Source of the DNA: Diogma glabrata
Taxonomy: Eukaryota > Arthropoda > Insecta > Diptera > Cylindrotomidae
Length of the DNA: 64,000 bases
Reading direction: 5' to 3'
Assembly: GCA_963693315.1 (NCBI GenBank)
Contig: OY856188.1
Coordinates: 3,532,257-3,596,256 of the forward strand
Each line of letters begins with the position of its first letter. The first letter of the stretch is position 1. Positions 1 through 13,261 of this stretch are shown here, piece by piece. The notes beneath the pieces are model-generated. The model saw nothing but the letters and a program-made list of their open reading frames with translations, had not been told where the DNA came from and made no database searches. The position numbers and the translations under genes are program-made.

Positions 1-815
1 TAAAATTGCTTGAAGCTTGAGGCCAAATTAAAGACAAGAAATAATATCATACAAAAACTTGCGGGATCAACATGGGTGCTTCTGCGAATGTATTGAGAAC
101 ATCTGCTATGGCTCTTGTTTTCTCCTCAGCTAAATATTGTGCGCCTGTTTTGTTGAAAAGTACACACGCAATCAAAATCGATGTACAACTAAGAACAACA
201 ATGCGTATTTTGACCGGAGCAATCAACCCGACACCAATAGAATGGCTTCCAGTTTTATCAAATATTAAACCTCCGCATTTGCGACGATCCAGGCCTTATT
301 AAAAGAATATGGTAAAATAATGAACTTCCAGCATATCAAGATCTCAATTTTCATCGATTGAAATCTCGTAACCCACCTGCATTTTTCTTTGAAGAACTCA
401 AAGTAAGTAATTTTGACAAAAAAGAATCATGGAAAAATCAATGGACATCTTTCAAATCTAATAATTCATTATTACTGGACATAACAGACCCCCAATATCA
501 AATTGAATGGCTTTGACATTCCAAGTAATATATGGGTGAAATTGAACAGAAGCCTGACATTTCATGGAAGATGTGCTGATTCTTTTTACAAATAGGGAGT
601 AGTAACGTCACCGTTTTGTGATTGTGGAGCACAAAAACAAACAATTCGTCACATCGTCTCCGAATGCCCCTTACGCTCTTATCAAGGACCAATAACAGAT
701 TTTATCAACGCAACACCGAATGCACTCGAATGGCTGAAAAAGTTTCCTTGATTGTTAACTTTGTTTTTTATCACTGTACAAATGTATCCATACGCTAAAT
801 AAATAAATATAAAAA
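1..815 (+). mobile_element. 3' fragment of a non-LTR retrotransposon (C-terminal end of the polyprotein)
   Basis: The plus strand carries the end of a LINE polyprotein that runs in from the left edge. One frame (from about base 3, including 72-302) contains WGASANVLRTSAMALVFSSA, the region after the reverse-transcriptase thumb found in Jockey-like elements. After several frame changes, 610-751 reads a cysteine/histidine motif, CDCGAQKQTIRHIVSECPL, then a stop at 752. Such C-terminal C-x-C...H-x4-C motifs are common in LINE proteins. A short 3' tail with AATAAATAAATA follows to about 815. The catalytic palm motifs lie outside the window. Frameshifts and stops make it a pseudogene. Clade assignment (Jockey/CR1 group) is inferred. 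Confidence 0.75.
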
Positions 816-3090
816 AATTCTATTAATATTCTAATCTTAAATTTATACATTAAAAATATTAGATATTGATAAAAAAATCATTTTGTATGAATGGGTTGTT
901 TTATTTATTACACCTTTTTCTATATTTTTAGTGAAAACCTTTCTCTTGTCAAATTAAAATAAAAACAAAAATTGGTTTTTGTTTATAATCTAGAAATAAA
1001 TTTAGTTTTACCATTTTGTATTATTTCTAATCAACAATCACTAAATATTGTATAATTTAAAATTAATCATTATTCTTACATCATTTTTCAATATAAAAAC
1101 TATTTTAAATATGTCATCGATTATTGAAAAGAATGGTATAATCTTTCATAATTATTAATAAATAAATTCCCTATAAAATGAAAAAATAAATCTATAAGAC
1201 GATAGATAACTTAGGATACCTTATTGATTTTTTTCTAATATTTAAATCATAAAAAATTATTAATGTTTTAAAAATATACTAACAACCCGCCCATTTTCAT
1301 CGTTAATAGATTTTTATCTTTTTAAATTGTAAAGTTATAATTTTATGGTAATAAAAAAAACAACATAAAATAATATTTACATCCTTAACTCAGACATTAT
1401 AAAAAGTTTATAAACATTTTATTAATTTTCTATCAATACATAAACTTATTTGTAAAGCCCATTGCAGTGCATGCAGAATCATTCGCACCCTTGGATATAC
1501 TTTTTGAAACTATTATTAACTAATTTAACTTATTAACGATATTTCTTTTTCTTTTTAGGTAAGTAACCAAATGGAATACATTAAATTAAAACAAAGAAAT
1601 TGAGGTATGATAATGAATTTAAGAGGCTTCACTCTATATTATTTACTGGCAAAAGAATATTGAACAAAAGAAATGTATTTTTTTTTCTATTGATATATAT
1701 TTATGTGGATAATATTCTCAATCCAATTAACTGTTTTATCGATATTAAAACCATTCCGGAAACAAACGTGAAAAAAATTCTTACAGTTCTTATAGAATCT
1801 TAATTTGATCAAAATAAATCGATTCTTTTAGTTGAAGTATAATTTTATAATTATTTTAAATATTTCAATATTCTAACAAACTCTTTATCTGTTTTTATCA
1901 ATTTTGACTTTAAATAAAATTATTACAAATTTTAGTGATTTCAGTTAAGTAAAACTAAATAAAATTATTTATTTTCATTTATTAATCGAAAATATCAGCA
2001 CTTTTTTATATCCCATAGTAATAAAACCGCATAAGTATCAATAAACTAAATAAACCTAAGTAAAATTCCATTTTCTTATAAGCTTTCATCAATTGTGTTA
2101 TAATAAACACCAAAATATTTATGTGTAATTAAATGTGGTATGTGCAACCAACCGTCTCAAATTTTCAAATGATGTTTTTTAAGTTTCTTTCAAACTTAAT
2201 TGAAAGTAAAATGATTATTAATATCTCTAACTTTCTTTAATTTAAGTATGTAAAATTTCATATTTTTGTTCGATCATTGATTTAGAATTCCTGCAGCTTA
2301 TTGCAGTTAGTAATTAAAGTTAGTAGTAAGCAATTAAAAATAACAAAAAATCCTGATAGCACTTCATGAGTTTAACCCGCTGTTTTCTATAATTTATGGT
2401 TTACCTTTTTTAAATTCCATATATAATTAATATTAAAGTGAATATAATATTATCTGTTCTGTTGTGTTAAAAGCAACTCTTAATCAAAATAATCAACAAT
2501 ACTCTGGAGGGAAAGTGTAAATGTTCGACTAAGAAGCATGAAAGTATGACCAGACCATTTGAAAAAACAAACCGTAAAAGCTAAACAAATTTTTACATTT
2601 CTACCTAGGGTGATTCAGTGATAATCTTCTCCAATTATATGCTTTTCCAACTCTCTGGACATAACACTCGTTTTTCTCTTTATTGGCTGTCTGTCAATTT
2701 TTTCCACCCCTAACATTTTTTTTGTAAGTTCATTTTCCTGACTTGTGATGTCCGAGCTTTAGTTTTCTCGAAATCCTTCCACTTCACTTCTTCAAAAAAA
2801 TTCACTTGCTATGCTTTTAGCTATCCAAATAACTTTTTTTCATTTGTTTTGTTGTTTTGGTTTGGATCTTTTTGAGAAAGCTATTGCTAATCTTCAAAAA
2901 GCTATTGCTAATCGATGACATTTTATTACAAAATGTCTATACTACCCCATCTATTAATAAGATCTTTCTTCTGAAAAAAACGTTCAACTATTCGAAACAA
3001 TTAAAATGTTCCCATATTCGTCCATCGAAGTTTTGAGAAAGACTCACTTCAGTATAAAATCAAGCTCTGAACAAATATAATAAAGATTTT
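816..3090. other. AT-rich stretch without recognisable genes
   Basis: Very AT-rich sequence with only short chance reading frames, such as 1600-1803. I see no splice-framed exon, no protein motif and no terminal repeats here. It could be intron or intergenic DNA. Confidence 0.5.
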
Positions 3091-3149
3091 ACTCCATTTC
3101 TTCTGCTGTACAATCTTTAATGTATCAAGAATACAACAGAAGTTATTTC

Positions 3150-3660
3150 TTGTTATCCTGAAGGAGAGCAATAGTACTTAGCGCATTCCCATCACTTTAG
3201 TCAAGAAGAAATATGGTGAAATGCTTTTGTCAGACGGATGCTTATTTCTTGCCTTTTAATTGACGGTCTGCTTACTCGATTAGATCAGACTATATCAAAT
3301 ATAGATCTAAAAGCAAATCTCACTTTAAAAGAACTATAGGAGTTTTTTCTCAAGGAGGAATATTCCCCATGTGATTGGAGATGGATTCGTTCGTGTTGAT
3401 CCAGGTAAAGTAGAGGCCATAGTTCATTATCCACAAACACCACGACAAATTCGTCTTTTCTTAAGAATGACAAGTTGGAATCCACTATTAGTTTCCAACT
3501 ATTAATCTGTAGGCTCCCCTTTATTCGATTTATTGAAGACATCAAAATGTTTTTCTCACCATAATGTAATACATATGAGTGTGTTAATCGTTTTATAAGG
3601 TCTGGTATTCGATCCTAGCTTAAGAAATCACATGACTGGGACAATCACCTCAAAATTAGA
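3150..3660 (+). pseudogene. decayed Ty3/gypsy-type reverse transcriptase relic
   Basis: Two plus-strand pieces resemble Ty3/gypsy pol. Around 3183-3235 the frame reads IPITLVKKKYGEMLLSDGC, like the conserved P-I-V-L-V-K-K-K-D-G block of the RT fingers. Around 3380-3475 it reads VRVDPGKVEAIVHYPQTPRQ and then a block like L-R-x-F-L-G-M-x-x-W/Y, the segment joining RT to RNase H. The catalytic YxDD region between them is deleted or unrecognisable, and frameshifts and stops separate the pieces. A relic of an old insertion on the plus strand; element borders are not visible. Confidence 0.6.
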
Positions 3661-5661
3661 TCTGCATTGTGCATATTGTTCTTGAATCGTATACATTTTC
3701 TCCTGACTTGTTTTTATTTGGACAGCATTTTACATCCTTTTCACATCCCAATCAAGTCTGATCATATCATTTGTTTGTTAGCCGATAATTTCATCCATAA
3801 AATTTAATAGAACAATGACGCTTTGAGCGTTTTAAAAAAGTTTTTTTTGCCAAAGTCAGATAATTGGCTGGTACGGCAGCCTACGAATTAGAAGCCGAAT
3901 CCGATAGAACCATGGGACTCTTTTATGCTTAGCACAAAATATAATATCCTACTACAAAGGATATGTCATTATAACTATGCTTAGATATTTAGCCCGGCTT
4001 GAGAGCTCTTCTTTTTCGGGTGAATTAAGTCTTCCGCACGATCGCTACGAATCTGATGTATATACAATATCTGACGGGATATTACCTTTGCCATCTGATC
4101 GAGATACTTTAGGCATTCCTAAATTATCTTATTCAGCGAATATTGTTAGCAATCGCATCCAAGGACTGTTTTAACAGGTAGTAATTTTTAATTTTTATGT
4201 AATTTTGACATCAACTATGAATTGGAATTATCATAGATATTCTTTTCATTTTCGCTGTATGGATTTCGATTGTTCACAAATGTTTGTACCTGTTTTAGGT
4301 TTTGGAGTTTTCAGATTATTGGTAATCACTGCAAATTTTTTATCCTGGTTCATTTTGTTTCAGTACATTTGTCCAAACCGGTTTGCCCAATTTGATCAAA
4401 TTTTTTATATATTATTGTGAAATACGTTTCATAATAAAATTAAATACTCATAGACCGGGAGGCAGAGTTGCATTTTTGTTAGTGTTTTGATGCCGATTGA
4501 ATTTAATTTTTATAGATTGATTAATTATTTGTGATGTAGAAAATAAGAGTCATCCGCGATATGGTCAAGTCATTTGATGCCAGATGAAATTCATACTGAT
4601 GAATTATAATACTATTAAGAGTATAAAAGCGAGAATCAGCTGCAGGTATATCGGGGGTAAAACCGTCAGCTGGACACACGATTGAAAAAGTTGCTGCATT
4701 TTTTAATACAAGCCTTGCTGTATATGTGTTATGTAAAGCTAGTTATTATTAAATTGCAAAACATTTGCTTTGCATTAAAACTAATTCTAATGCAAAACTA
4801 GAAATTTTAGTACAACTCTTCCATCATAATTTATTTTTTAAAGAAATAGTAGAAGTGTGAAAACATCTTGCTACGCTAGAAGTTTGAAAACAACTGGCTA
4901 ATACAAAGAGCATTAAATTGCAAGCTTTCCATTGTTTTATAACGGAGACTTCCGTAGAACCTATATGTGTGAAGCAATTTGCATTACATATATTCAGCTT
5001 ATTTTTAACTGTGCAGTAAAAGTTTTGAGGGATCATTGAATATTTTGTTTCGGCAAACAGCTGTAAAATTTAACTTTACTGCCGAAGGTAAGAGTCTTAC
5101 TTCTTTGACATATAATCAAAGTTGCTGTAAGATAACGCTATTTTGTCTTTTTTACGGCGGCAGTAAAGTAACTCACATTTTTATGGCGGCAGTATAGTAG
5201 CTTTCTATAGCTTTATATAACTATAATTAATTATCTATTGAAATATGAGATTATAAATTTGAATCTTAAATGTTTTCGTAAAAGCAGCAACTCGTGCCAC
5301 ATTTACGTCGTTAATGCTTTTAAATTGTAACGTACCTTCCACGCAGCGCTATATTTAATTTTTAGGTGGCACGGGCCTTTGTCTCGAATGTTCTGATGAA
5401 ACAGTTTCTTTAAATAATTTCTTTACACACAACCCAAAACAAAAATAACTTAAATACTCAAACACAATAAATACAGGAAAACACAAGAATTGAAATTCAA
5501 CAACTATTTTTCCACTTAATTCTTCTATAATTTCTTTTAGATTCAAAATTTAAATTAACAAATATTTAATAAATTAATAAGCATAGATACTATTACTCAA
5601 AATCACAAAAAAAAAAATCAATTAACTATTTGAAACAAATTAACAAACATATAAAAATATA
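3661..5661. other. No gene recognised between the gypsy relic and the Tigger element
   Basis: A 65-residue frame at 3977-4174 and a 71-residue frame at 4205-4420 show no motif I recognise; the first may be further retrotransposon debris. Short degenerate repeats with GGCGGCAGTA occur around 5155-5205. The rest is AT-rich. Confidence 0.4.
4618..4645 (+). promoter_or_regulatory. TATA-box-like promoter core, possibly from a retrotransposon LTR
   Basis: The string GTATAAAAGC starts at 4621 and is followed by GAGAATCAGCTGC, an arrangement like arthropod core promoters and many LTR promoters. It lies about 1 kb downstream of the gypsy relic on the same strand, so it could belong to that element's 3' LTR. 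No second LTR copy is visible in the window, so this is only a suggestion. Confidence 0.2.
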
Positions 5662-7809
5662 AGTAAACCCTCCTACAACGCGAAACTTCTACAACGCGCT
5701 TCGTAAATTGAGGCCTTTTTTCTCACAACGCGATTTTTTTTCCTACAACGCGATTAAAAAAATTTACTTTAAAACATATCACTTTTCTCGGAATGTTTAA
5801 ATTTGACATTGGTTGTTTTTTTTTTAATACCAAAATGTGTGTATTTTACATGTTAAAGTAAATTTAGAATGAAAAGAAATCATTGGGCAAGGCAAAAAGT
5901 ACCTGGAGGCCGCCCAGCATGCAGGTGGATCCGCTCGCGACTGAGCTATATGAATGGGTTCCCAGCCAAGCTAATCATCAGCACGGAACATCAAAATCAC
6001 ACCTTGATCCAGCCCATTTGCTAATAATTTTACGTGACCCGTTGCACACCTGAATCGTTAACACACGTGCAAGGAAGCAGGAGTTACACCCGGAGGCAAT
6101 AGCACCATGGAGCAACCGATCGTTAAATCCACGAGCGTTAAAAGGGCGTAACAAAAACAGCGTTCATGTGTATTGGTGGGCCAATAAAAGGACATGTATG
6201 ACTGCTAATTTATTTAATGATTTTGGATCAAGGGATCATAGCGAATTTCAAATCAATTTATATCCGTAAGTTGTTTCAATTAATTTTAGACAAAATAGAC
6301 ACCACAAATAATACCAATCAGCGATGTTTGAAATCAGTTTTTAATTTCGGATTGTGTTGAAATTGTTGCTGCGTCAATTAAAGGAATGAGCCATTCCACG
6401 TTAAATACTTGTTGTAAAGTATTATTATTTATTACCGGAAATGGTAAATCAAAGAAGTGGTGTTGAGCCATCTCAGGATGTTTTTGGAAAAATACTGAAT
6501 ATTGCTCATGCTCAGAAATCAATGAGTTCGATGAAATAACATTGGGCGATTTACAAGAATTAATTACGGAGGATGAAATAAACGAAGCAGATTTGGTTGC
6601 AATAGTCAGTAATACACTGCTGATTGAAGAAAGTAATTCTGAAAACATATCAAATGATGAAGATAAATCCTAGAAATTTACTATAAAAGGTTTAGAAAAA
6701 GGTTTAGATATGGCGAAGCAGTTAACGAATTATTGAAGTAAAACTTCTAATGCGACTTCCAAAAAATGTTGCACTAAAAATATTTAGCGCTTCTTTTTTT
6801 CATATAACTTTATGATATTTAAACAATAACCTGACATCTGACAATATCAGGAGTCTTCTATAAAAAAACCCCATTTTATACTTATTTTGATAGAAGACTC
6901 CTGATAGAAGACTCATTTTCTTATCATTTTAAGTTGAAAAATTTTAAACGAGAAAAAAATGCAGTTTTTGCAAGAAATATTGAAAAAATAGAACTCAAAC
7001 ATTTCGTATCTTACTCTAGTTATCATAATCCCATTGTAAATATTATAGATTTGGATATTTCTCCACTCGAAAATGATAATTAAAAGATGCGATCAATTGT
7101 GAATTGTAAGCAATGTTAATAAAGTTTGTCTTAAAGAATGTGAACAGTATGAGTTCACTAATAATTAATGACTTTTAAAAGAATTTAATTTGTTTTTATT
7201 TCCACATTACAAAGTTTCACTTCTTCCGCGCGGAGGGACTCCACGCACAACTTTGTTTTATAGATTGATCCACTGGAGGAAAGAGCTCAAAATTTAAAAG
7301 AAATTTAGAAATCTGCCAGGCTTATGACGAAATTTATAAAGAATTACTTACAAAAAAAAACAATCCTTAATAACTGATTTTGACCAAGCCGAAAATGATT
7401 GCAAGAGCTAACGAGCCTATTCCTTGTTCTAGTAGTACAGATTCTGGATATAGCACCAGCAAGAATTGTAGAAGAATAAATGAAGAATTTGCATAAATAA
7501 TATGCATCAACATATTTTTTTATATTTTAAGTTTTATAAATTTGAATTTTTATTTAGGCCTTAATTTTTAAAAACGTGAATTATTTTGTTGATTTTTATT
7601 AATTTATTACAACTTCATTGAAGCATTTCTAAAAAAATCTTAAATATTAACTCATTGAAGTTTCATTTTATTAATTTAAATCTAGTTTTTTATACTTGGA
7701 ACCTAACCCCTTTTTTTCTATAGAGTTCATTCATGTCTCTCACAACGCAATTTCCTATTACGCGACATTTTCTTAAAACGTATCTGTCGCGTTGTAGGAG
7801 GGTTGACTG
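5662..7809 (+). mobile_element. Tigger/pogo-like DNA transposon with terminal inverted repeats
   Basis: The left end reads AGTAAACCCTCCTACAACGC. The right end, read on the minus strand, gives CAGTCAACCCTCCTACAACG. Both ends are flanked by TA (5660-5661 and 7810-7811), the target duplication of the Tc1/mariner superfamily. CAACGCG is repeated further inside each end. Between the ends lies a broken transposase with Tigger/pogo features at 6190-6740. The 2.15-kb length fits an internally rearranged Tigger element. A GC-richer stretch at 5905-6170 does not read as transposase and may be a nested insertion. Confidence 0.75.
6190..6740 (+). pseudogene. Tigger/pogo transposase, C-terminal half, inactivated
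   Basis: From about 6215 one frame reads LDQGIIANFKSIYIRKLFQ, matching the conserved L-D-Q-G-x-I-x-x-F-K-x-x-Y block of Tigger, jerky and pogo DDE transposases. A frameshift near 6330 moves to a second frame. That frame carries a helical block ending in C-C-K, then an acidic tail, DLQELITEDEINEADLVAI, and FTIKGLEKGLDMAKQL, typical of the C-terminus. In-frame stops lie near 6456 and 6672. The CENP-B/HTH DNA-binding domains and the first catalytic aspartates were not found, so it cannot be functional. Confidence 0.7.
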
Positions 7810-7811
7810 TA

Positions 7812-9590
7812 TAAGCAAATACATAAAATATGCGGCATGCGTTGTTCTTCATTAGTCTTTCATATTTTCTCTTAACAATATTTTTTTACAATATCTTGCA
7901 GCCAAATTCGATGTGTTGCTGTTGATTGCTAAAATCGAATAGCCGATCTACAACTTTTATCAGCTATATATGCAAAAAAAATTCTTCATAAAATAATTTT
8001 TCACCCAGCATCATAATGTTTTTTTGTAATAAATTTCCCCTCAAATGTATAATTTTTTGTTGGTTGGCCTGTCTCTCCACTTTGACGACTTTAAATATTT
8101 TCGTTAAGCAGGCATATGTCGGTTTTAATTTAACAAATTTTAAAACGTACATAGTTTCGTTCTATGGGCAAGATTACCTCGACTGCTCACAAGCTTCTCG
8201 AAGTAGAGTTTAAAACTTAAATTCGCCATACTATTAATTCTTAGTATATACATAATTCCAATTTCAAAGAACATCTCGCTTAAACAACCTCTGCTTGCAC
8301 CATTTGTTGCTAGATTTGACTTTTTCTTAAAACATCCAACTTCCAAACAAATATAAAATTTCCCAACAGCAATTTTCTGAAATTTTAAGGATGAACCGAT
8401 GAATCTTTAGATTATACATAAGTTTCTTATTTTTGTTTTTAAATGGTTTGTTGTTATATTTTAAATTTATTTTGTTTTTTTCTACAATACAATAGGTTTA
8501 CAATAGGTTTTATACAATAGGTTTTTATATTATTTACTAATAAAGAGATTTAAATATTTAATCAAAAGAAATCAGCAATTTTATACAAAGCAAATTAAAT
8601 TTAGGTTTTTACAGAAAAAGCAATAAACGTTAATCGAATTAAATAATTAGAAATTGAATTTTATTAATTAAAATTTATATCAATGAATTTAAACATAACA
8701 AGAGTGAAGTAAATTTAAGCAAACATTTAGGTAGTTAAATTGTTTTAAACAAGCACAACAGAAAATGAGTGGATATTTCAAATAAAAATTTGTATATAAT
8801 AATTCGTTGATAGATTATTTATTACCGCGTTACAAAATCCATACATTCGACACACAAACGTTTACATTTGTCCGTCTTCGAAGTGTTTTTGTAGTTTATC
8901 AATATCACAGTTGTATATCTCAGAATGAGATGAGTAAAAAAATTTTCAACTGAATCAAAAATGTCTTGGTCACAATGTTCGGTATGTAAAAGAATGACCC
9001 ATATATGGAATTTTTTGTCGTCCCGCGCTCGATAAATAAATTTATTTCTTACAGTAAACATCATTTCTCCATTTCTCCGTTCTTCAATTAAAAATACATT
9101 TTTATAGGAAATGAAACGTAGAATACGATGATTATACTAAAAACTCGTTTCGTGGGTGGGGCAATGACTAAAGATCGATTTGAAAGTTTTATTTGTTTAT
9201 AACAATAGGAATTTGTCAATAACTTTTAGTAATTTTAATCTTTTTGTAAACTAGCATCTTTTAACTTTAAAATAAAACAAATTATATGTTTCTATCTTTA
9301 ATAGAACCGAAGATATGAGTATTTGAAAATAATTGTCAAGCCAAAATTTAGAACCGCTATATTTTCAAAAAAAAAATACAATCCTCGAACACGTATACCT
9401 TTTTCTTTGATATACAACCCATAAAAAATATTGCGACGCAATATATTCTGGATATAAAGTTCTGGATATAAAGTGAGCTAATATCAATCAAATACTTTAA
9501 TTAAAGGCTAACCAATGTTATAGATTTCACGAAGTTCTAATAATAAAAATATTAAAGAAAGCAGTAGTATCCCAACAAACATAAATTCTG
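7812..9590. other. AT-rich stretch, no confident gene
   Basis: The longest frame, minus strand 8822-9064 (80 residues), has a hydrophobic IWVILL segment and a later VILIN segment. It loosely resembles an extracellular piece of an insect ionotropic receptor, but there are no supporting exons nearby and I do not assign it. Short CAATAGGTTT repeats occur near 8490-8525. Confidence 0.35.
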
Positions 9591-9620
9591 TTGTACGAGA
9601 AAAATTAAAAAAATGTTTTT

Positions 9621-10935
9621 ACCGGAAGTGAAAAACCGGAAGTTGGGATGCAGAACTGTTGTGAACCGTACTAAATGTTTATGTACCAAGTTTCATCTAA
9701 TTCGATTATCAGGTGCAGGTGTCATTGAGATTAAAAAAAAACAGGTGCTCGGGGGAACCTACACCACTTTGTTCACTATCACTTAAAAACTAATCAGTTC
9801 CTTGCCATACATATTTGCAAATCTTTTTCCAAAGTCTCATCAAAATTTATTCACGAACGAATGTTTTATGCTCCCAACAAACATTGAAAAAATGGTGACA
9901 CAATAAACAGGTGTTCGGGAGGCCCCTCACCACTTATCTCAATATTGTCCAAAAGCTAATTAGTTCTTTGTCATTTAAGTCTCCATATTTTTTCAAAGTG
10001 TCACTAAAATTGATTAATGAATGAAGTCTGTATGCTCCCAACAAAATCCAAGTGCGAAAAGTCAGCAGTTGTATGGTAGACCCCCCGCCACTTTGATCAA
10101 AGTGTCCCAAAAGATGATAATTATCTTTCACTAATTGAAACCTTTTCCATAAGTTTTATCATAATCACTTCATTATTGTAGGCTGTAGTGTGCATAAAGA
10201 CACTGAAAAAACTTCAAAAAATTACAAAAAAAAATTTTTACCGGAAGTAAAAAACCGGAAGTTGGGATGCAGAACTGTTGTGAACCGTACCAAATGTTTA
10301 TGTTTCCAAGTTTCATCCAATGCGATTATCAGGTACAAATGTTACTAAGCTTTAAAAAAAAACAGGTGTTTGAGGGATCCTCCACCACTTTGTTCACTAT
10401 CGCTCAAAATCTAATCAGTCTCCATACATATTTGCATCTTTTTCCAAAGTGTCATCAAAATTCATTCACGAACGAATGTTTTATGCTCCCGACAAACATT
10501 AAAAACATTGTGGAAAAAACCACCTGTTATATGGTGGGCCCCCAACCCTTTATCCAGTGTACTCCTAAAGCTAATAAAATCTTTCTCATGTTACTTGAAA
10601 GCTTTTATCAACGTTTCATGAAAATCGATCGGTGATTGTAGGCTACAGTAGGGATAAACAACTGGAAAAAAACTTTTTAACGGGAAGTGTCAAACCGGAA
10701 GTTGGTATGCAGAAATATTGGAAACAGTACTAAAACTTTATATACCAAGTCTTCATAAGATCATAAGTCGGGATTAGAAGTTATTCAAGATTTAAACTTA
10801 GAGGTGTTCGGGAGACCCCCCGCCAATTTGTACAAATTTTAAATGAGTTCAGATCTTCCATTGTCAAGTGAACCTGGATCATTTGCCAAAGTTTCATCAA
10901 GATCCTATGCAGAAAGGTTTTGACTATATTGCATT
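9621..10935. repeat. Long-unit tandem repeat (three units, with ~150-bp internal sub-repeats)
   Basis: Three units start with the same block: accggaagtgaaaaaccgg at 9621, a close copy at 10240 and a diverged copy at 10679. Each is followed by AAGTTGG(G/T)ATGCAGAA and a similar downstream sequence (TACCAAGT or TTCCAAGT, then TTCAT). Inside the units a shorter motif recurs: a G-rich GGTGTTCGGGAGG start, then a C-rich CACCACTT, then TTTATGCTCCC(A/G)ACAAA. The 122-residue frame at 10267-10635 falls wholly in this repeat and is not a gene. Unit lengths differ (619 and 439 bp) because the number of sub-repeats differs. Confidence 0.8.
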
Positions 10936-13259
10936 TTTATACTGATGTATACAAGGAGTTGACCTATAATCCCCCATCCGCCAATCAGCTGATCACTTTT
11001 TTTTCAATTGTTATGGTGTAAACTGCATCATACAAATTTTGAAGCGGCATCAAATTACTTTTGGAATTCGTTTTTTTTACCAGTTTAAAACTCCCCCACA
11101 ACCACACCCCCTCTACTTTAGCAGCTGACCGCCAGATTTATCATCAGCTGGAGTTCATTAATTATAATAAATAAAAATCAACCGGCATCAAATGACTTTT
11201 TCAATTTGCAACGCTGACTCCCGGCCTATCACCGAAATATGAACTAAATAAAATCGATAAAATTTAAAACAAAGATTAATAAATTATATTTTAAAAATCG
11301 TTGAAACATTTGTTGGATTTCGGCCTGAATATAAAATATCATAAAAACTTTTAAAAATGCACGAATGAATTAAAATACATAGCTACAATTAATTTGATAC
11401 TGTATTATTTATTGATATACTCTTGCCTTCTCAGGCCACGACTGATGGTTTAATACCTGGTATGTTCCAAATATGTCCTAAATAATTTGGTTAAATGTAT
11501 ATAAAGAATAAAGGATAATAAAAAGATACGACAGTCAACAGAACTTTTTAGTGACAGTGGCACCCCTCTCCACAAAAATAATTTAAGATTTAGCAATGCA
11601 AATGCATTGAATAATTATATATTTGAACTTCAGCTTGAGAAAAAAAAGACTAGGTTTGATTGCATGACGTACGTAAACCGTAGTTGACCACTCGACCTAA
11701 CATCACTATATAAAAATAATAAAAAGTTTTTCAGATTTCTGTTTATAATTCAAAATCAAGTGAAAATTCCAAACTAATTGAAATTTTATAATTAAAATTC
11801 TAAATATAATTAATTAAAATAATTCTAGAATACATTTAGAATACAGAAAAAGAAAATAGAATTTATATGATAATACGATAAAGAATTAAAATTATTTGAT
11901 TCTTTGCCAAAGGAAGACAATACTATATCTAAATCTTTGTACGTTAATTTATGTACACTTCTTGTCTGTTGGTTACGCCTACATAGTTATTTTTTGTTGA
12001 ATGGCTATATCGTTTTCAATCTCATCAATCTAATTACAAGAAAATTTTTTTAGTTCGGTGGCGGCTTATAGTAACAAAAAAAATATATCTGTAATAATTT
12101 TTAGAATATGATAATATAATTTTACTTTGATTAAACCATAATTTCTCGTATACTTGATGTTCTAACTTAATTTTTTATCTTGTTTTAAAACTAATTAAAA
12201 TTCCCACATATCATTATTATGATCGTTATTTCGTTTATCGTGTTATATGTATGTTTATTATAATTTATAACTTCAATTTTTTTTAACTAAATTGTTGCTC
12301 ATATTCTATTTGTTAATTTAAAGTAGAAAAAGTAAAGTAAAAATGTTAAATTAAAATTAAAAACTAAAAGAAACAAAATCATAACTGGCTTGTATAAGAT
12401 TTAGTTGATAAGTTCATAGTCAAAAAAAGTCGAATGGTTTGAATGAATGAATGAATGAATGAAAAGAATGTTTTGTTAAATTTACATTTTATTTAAAATT
12501 CAAAGATAATTTGAAATTTAATGAAATCTTTGTTTTTTTAAATAACTTTTTTTTAAATTTGCAATATTTTTGGTGAATTTACAAAAAATTTCTGTGTTTT
12601 GTTACTTCTCTAAACACTTCTGTTCCGCAATATCTTTTAACAATATTTTCTCTAGTTATGTAGTCCCTGAAAGTCAATTTAGCAATTATGTAATGTCTTT
12701 TCATTGATAAAAGATATGTTTGATCATTCCTACTATTTCCAGTTAAACTATTTCAAAAATCACTTTCATATCCATAACGTTTGCATAACGCGGTATATTA
12801 CTGATTTCATTGCCTAATTAAAGCGATTTTGAATTATATTTCATTATACTTATTTCTAATTATTATTGAATTATTAGTTTTGTTTTTAACGATGATTATC
12901 TTTTGTATTTATTTAAATTTCTCTGAAGCTGTCGTCGCTTTTTTCAGAGATTTCTTTTGATAAATATGATACGAAAACAAAACTAATATAAGTAATAATA
13001 TGTTTTAAAAAATTGTTACAAATTTATTATTTTTGTTATTAATAATTTTAATTGAGTTGAGAAAAAAAAAACATATTTGAATGATTAATTGGATTGGAAG
13101 AAAAATTCGAATTAGAAGCGAAATAGTTTTGATGAAATTTGAGTTGGATTGTGTTGTTAATGGAGTAAGACTCTTACGTGAATTGTTTCCTAAATGCATG
13201 GATAATTTAGGGTGGCCCTTAGATTGCACTAGAATTTTTTTTTCATTAAACAGTTTGCG
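10936..13259. other. AT-rich stretch without recognisable genes
   Basis: No coding, terminal-repeat or RNA signal that I can support. It contains a short (GAAT)5 microsatellite at 12441-12461. Confidence 0.5.
12441..12461. repeat. (GAAT)n microsatellite
   Basis: Five perfect copies of GAAT in tandem, followed by a degenerate copy. Confidence 0.9.
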
Positions 13260-13261
13260 GA

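Noticed and set aside
8822..9064. Ionotropic-receptor exon
   Set aside because: Only a loose resemblance, with no further exons or pore/ligand motifs nearby.
10267..10635. 122-codon frame as a gene
   Set aside because: Lies wholly within a tandem repeat unit; the other units do not keep the frame.
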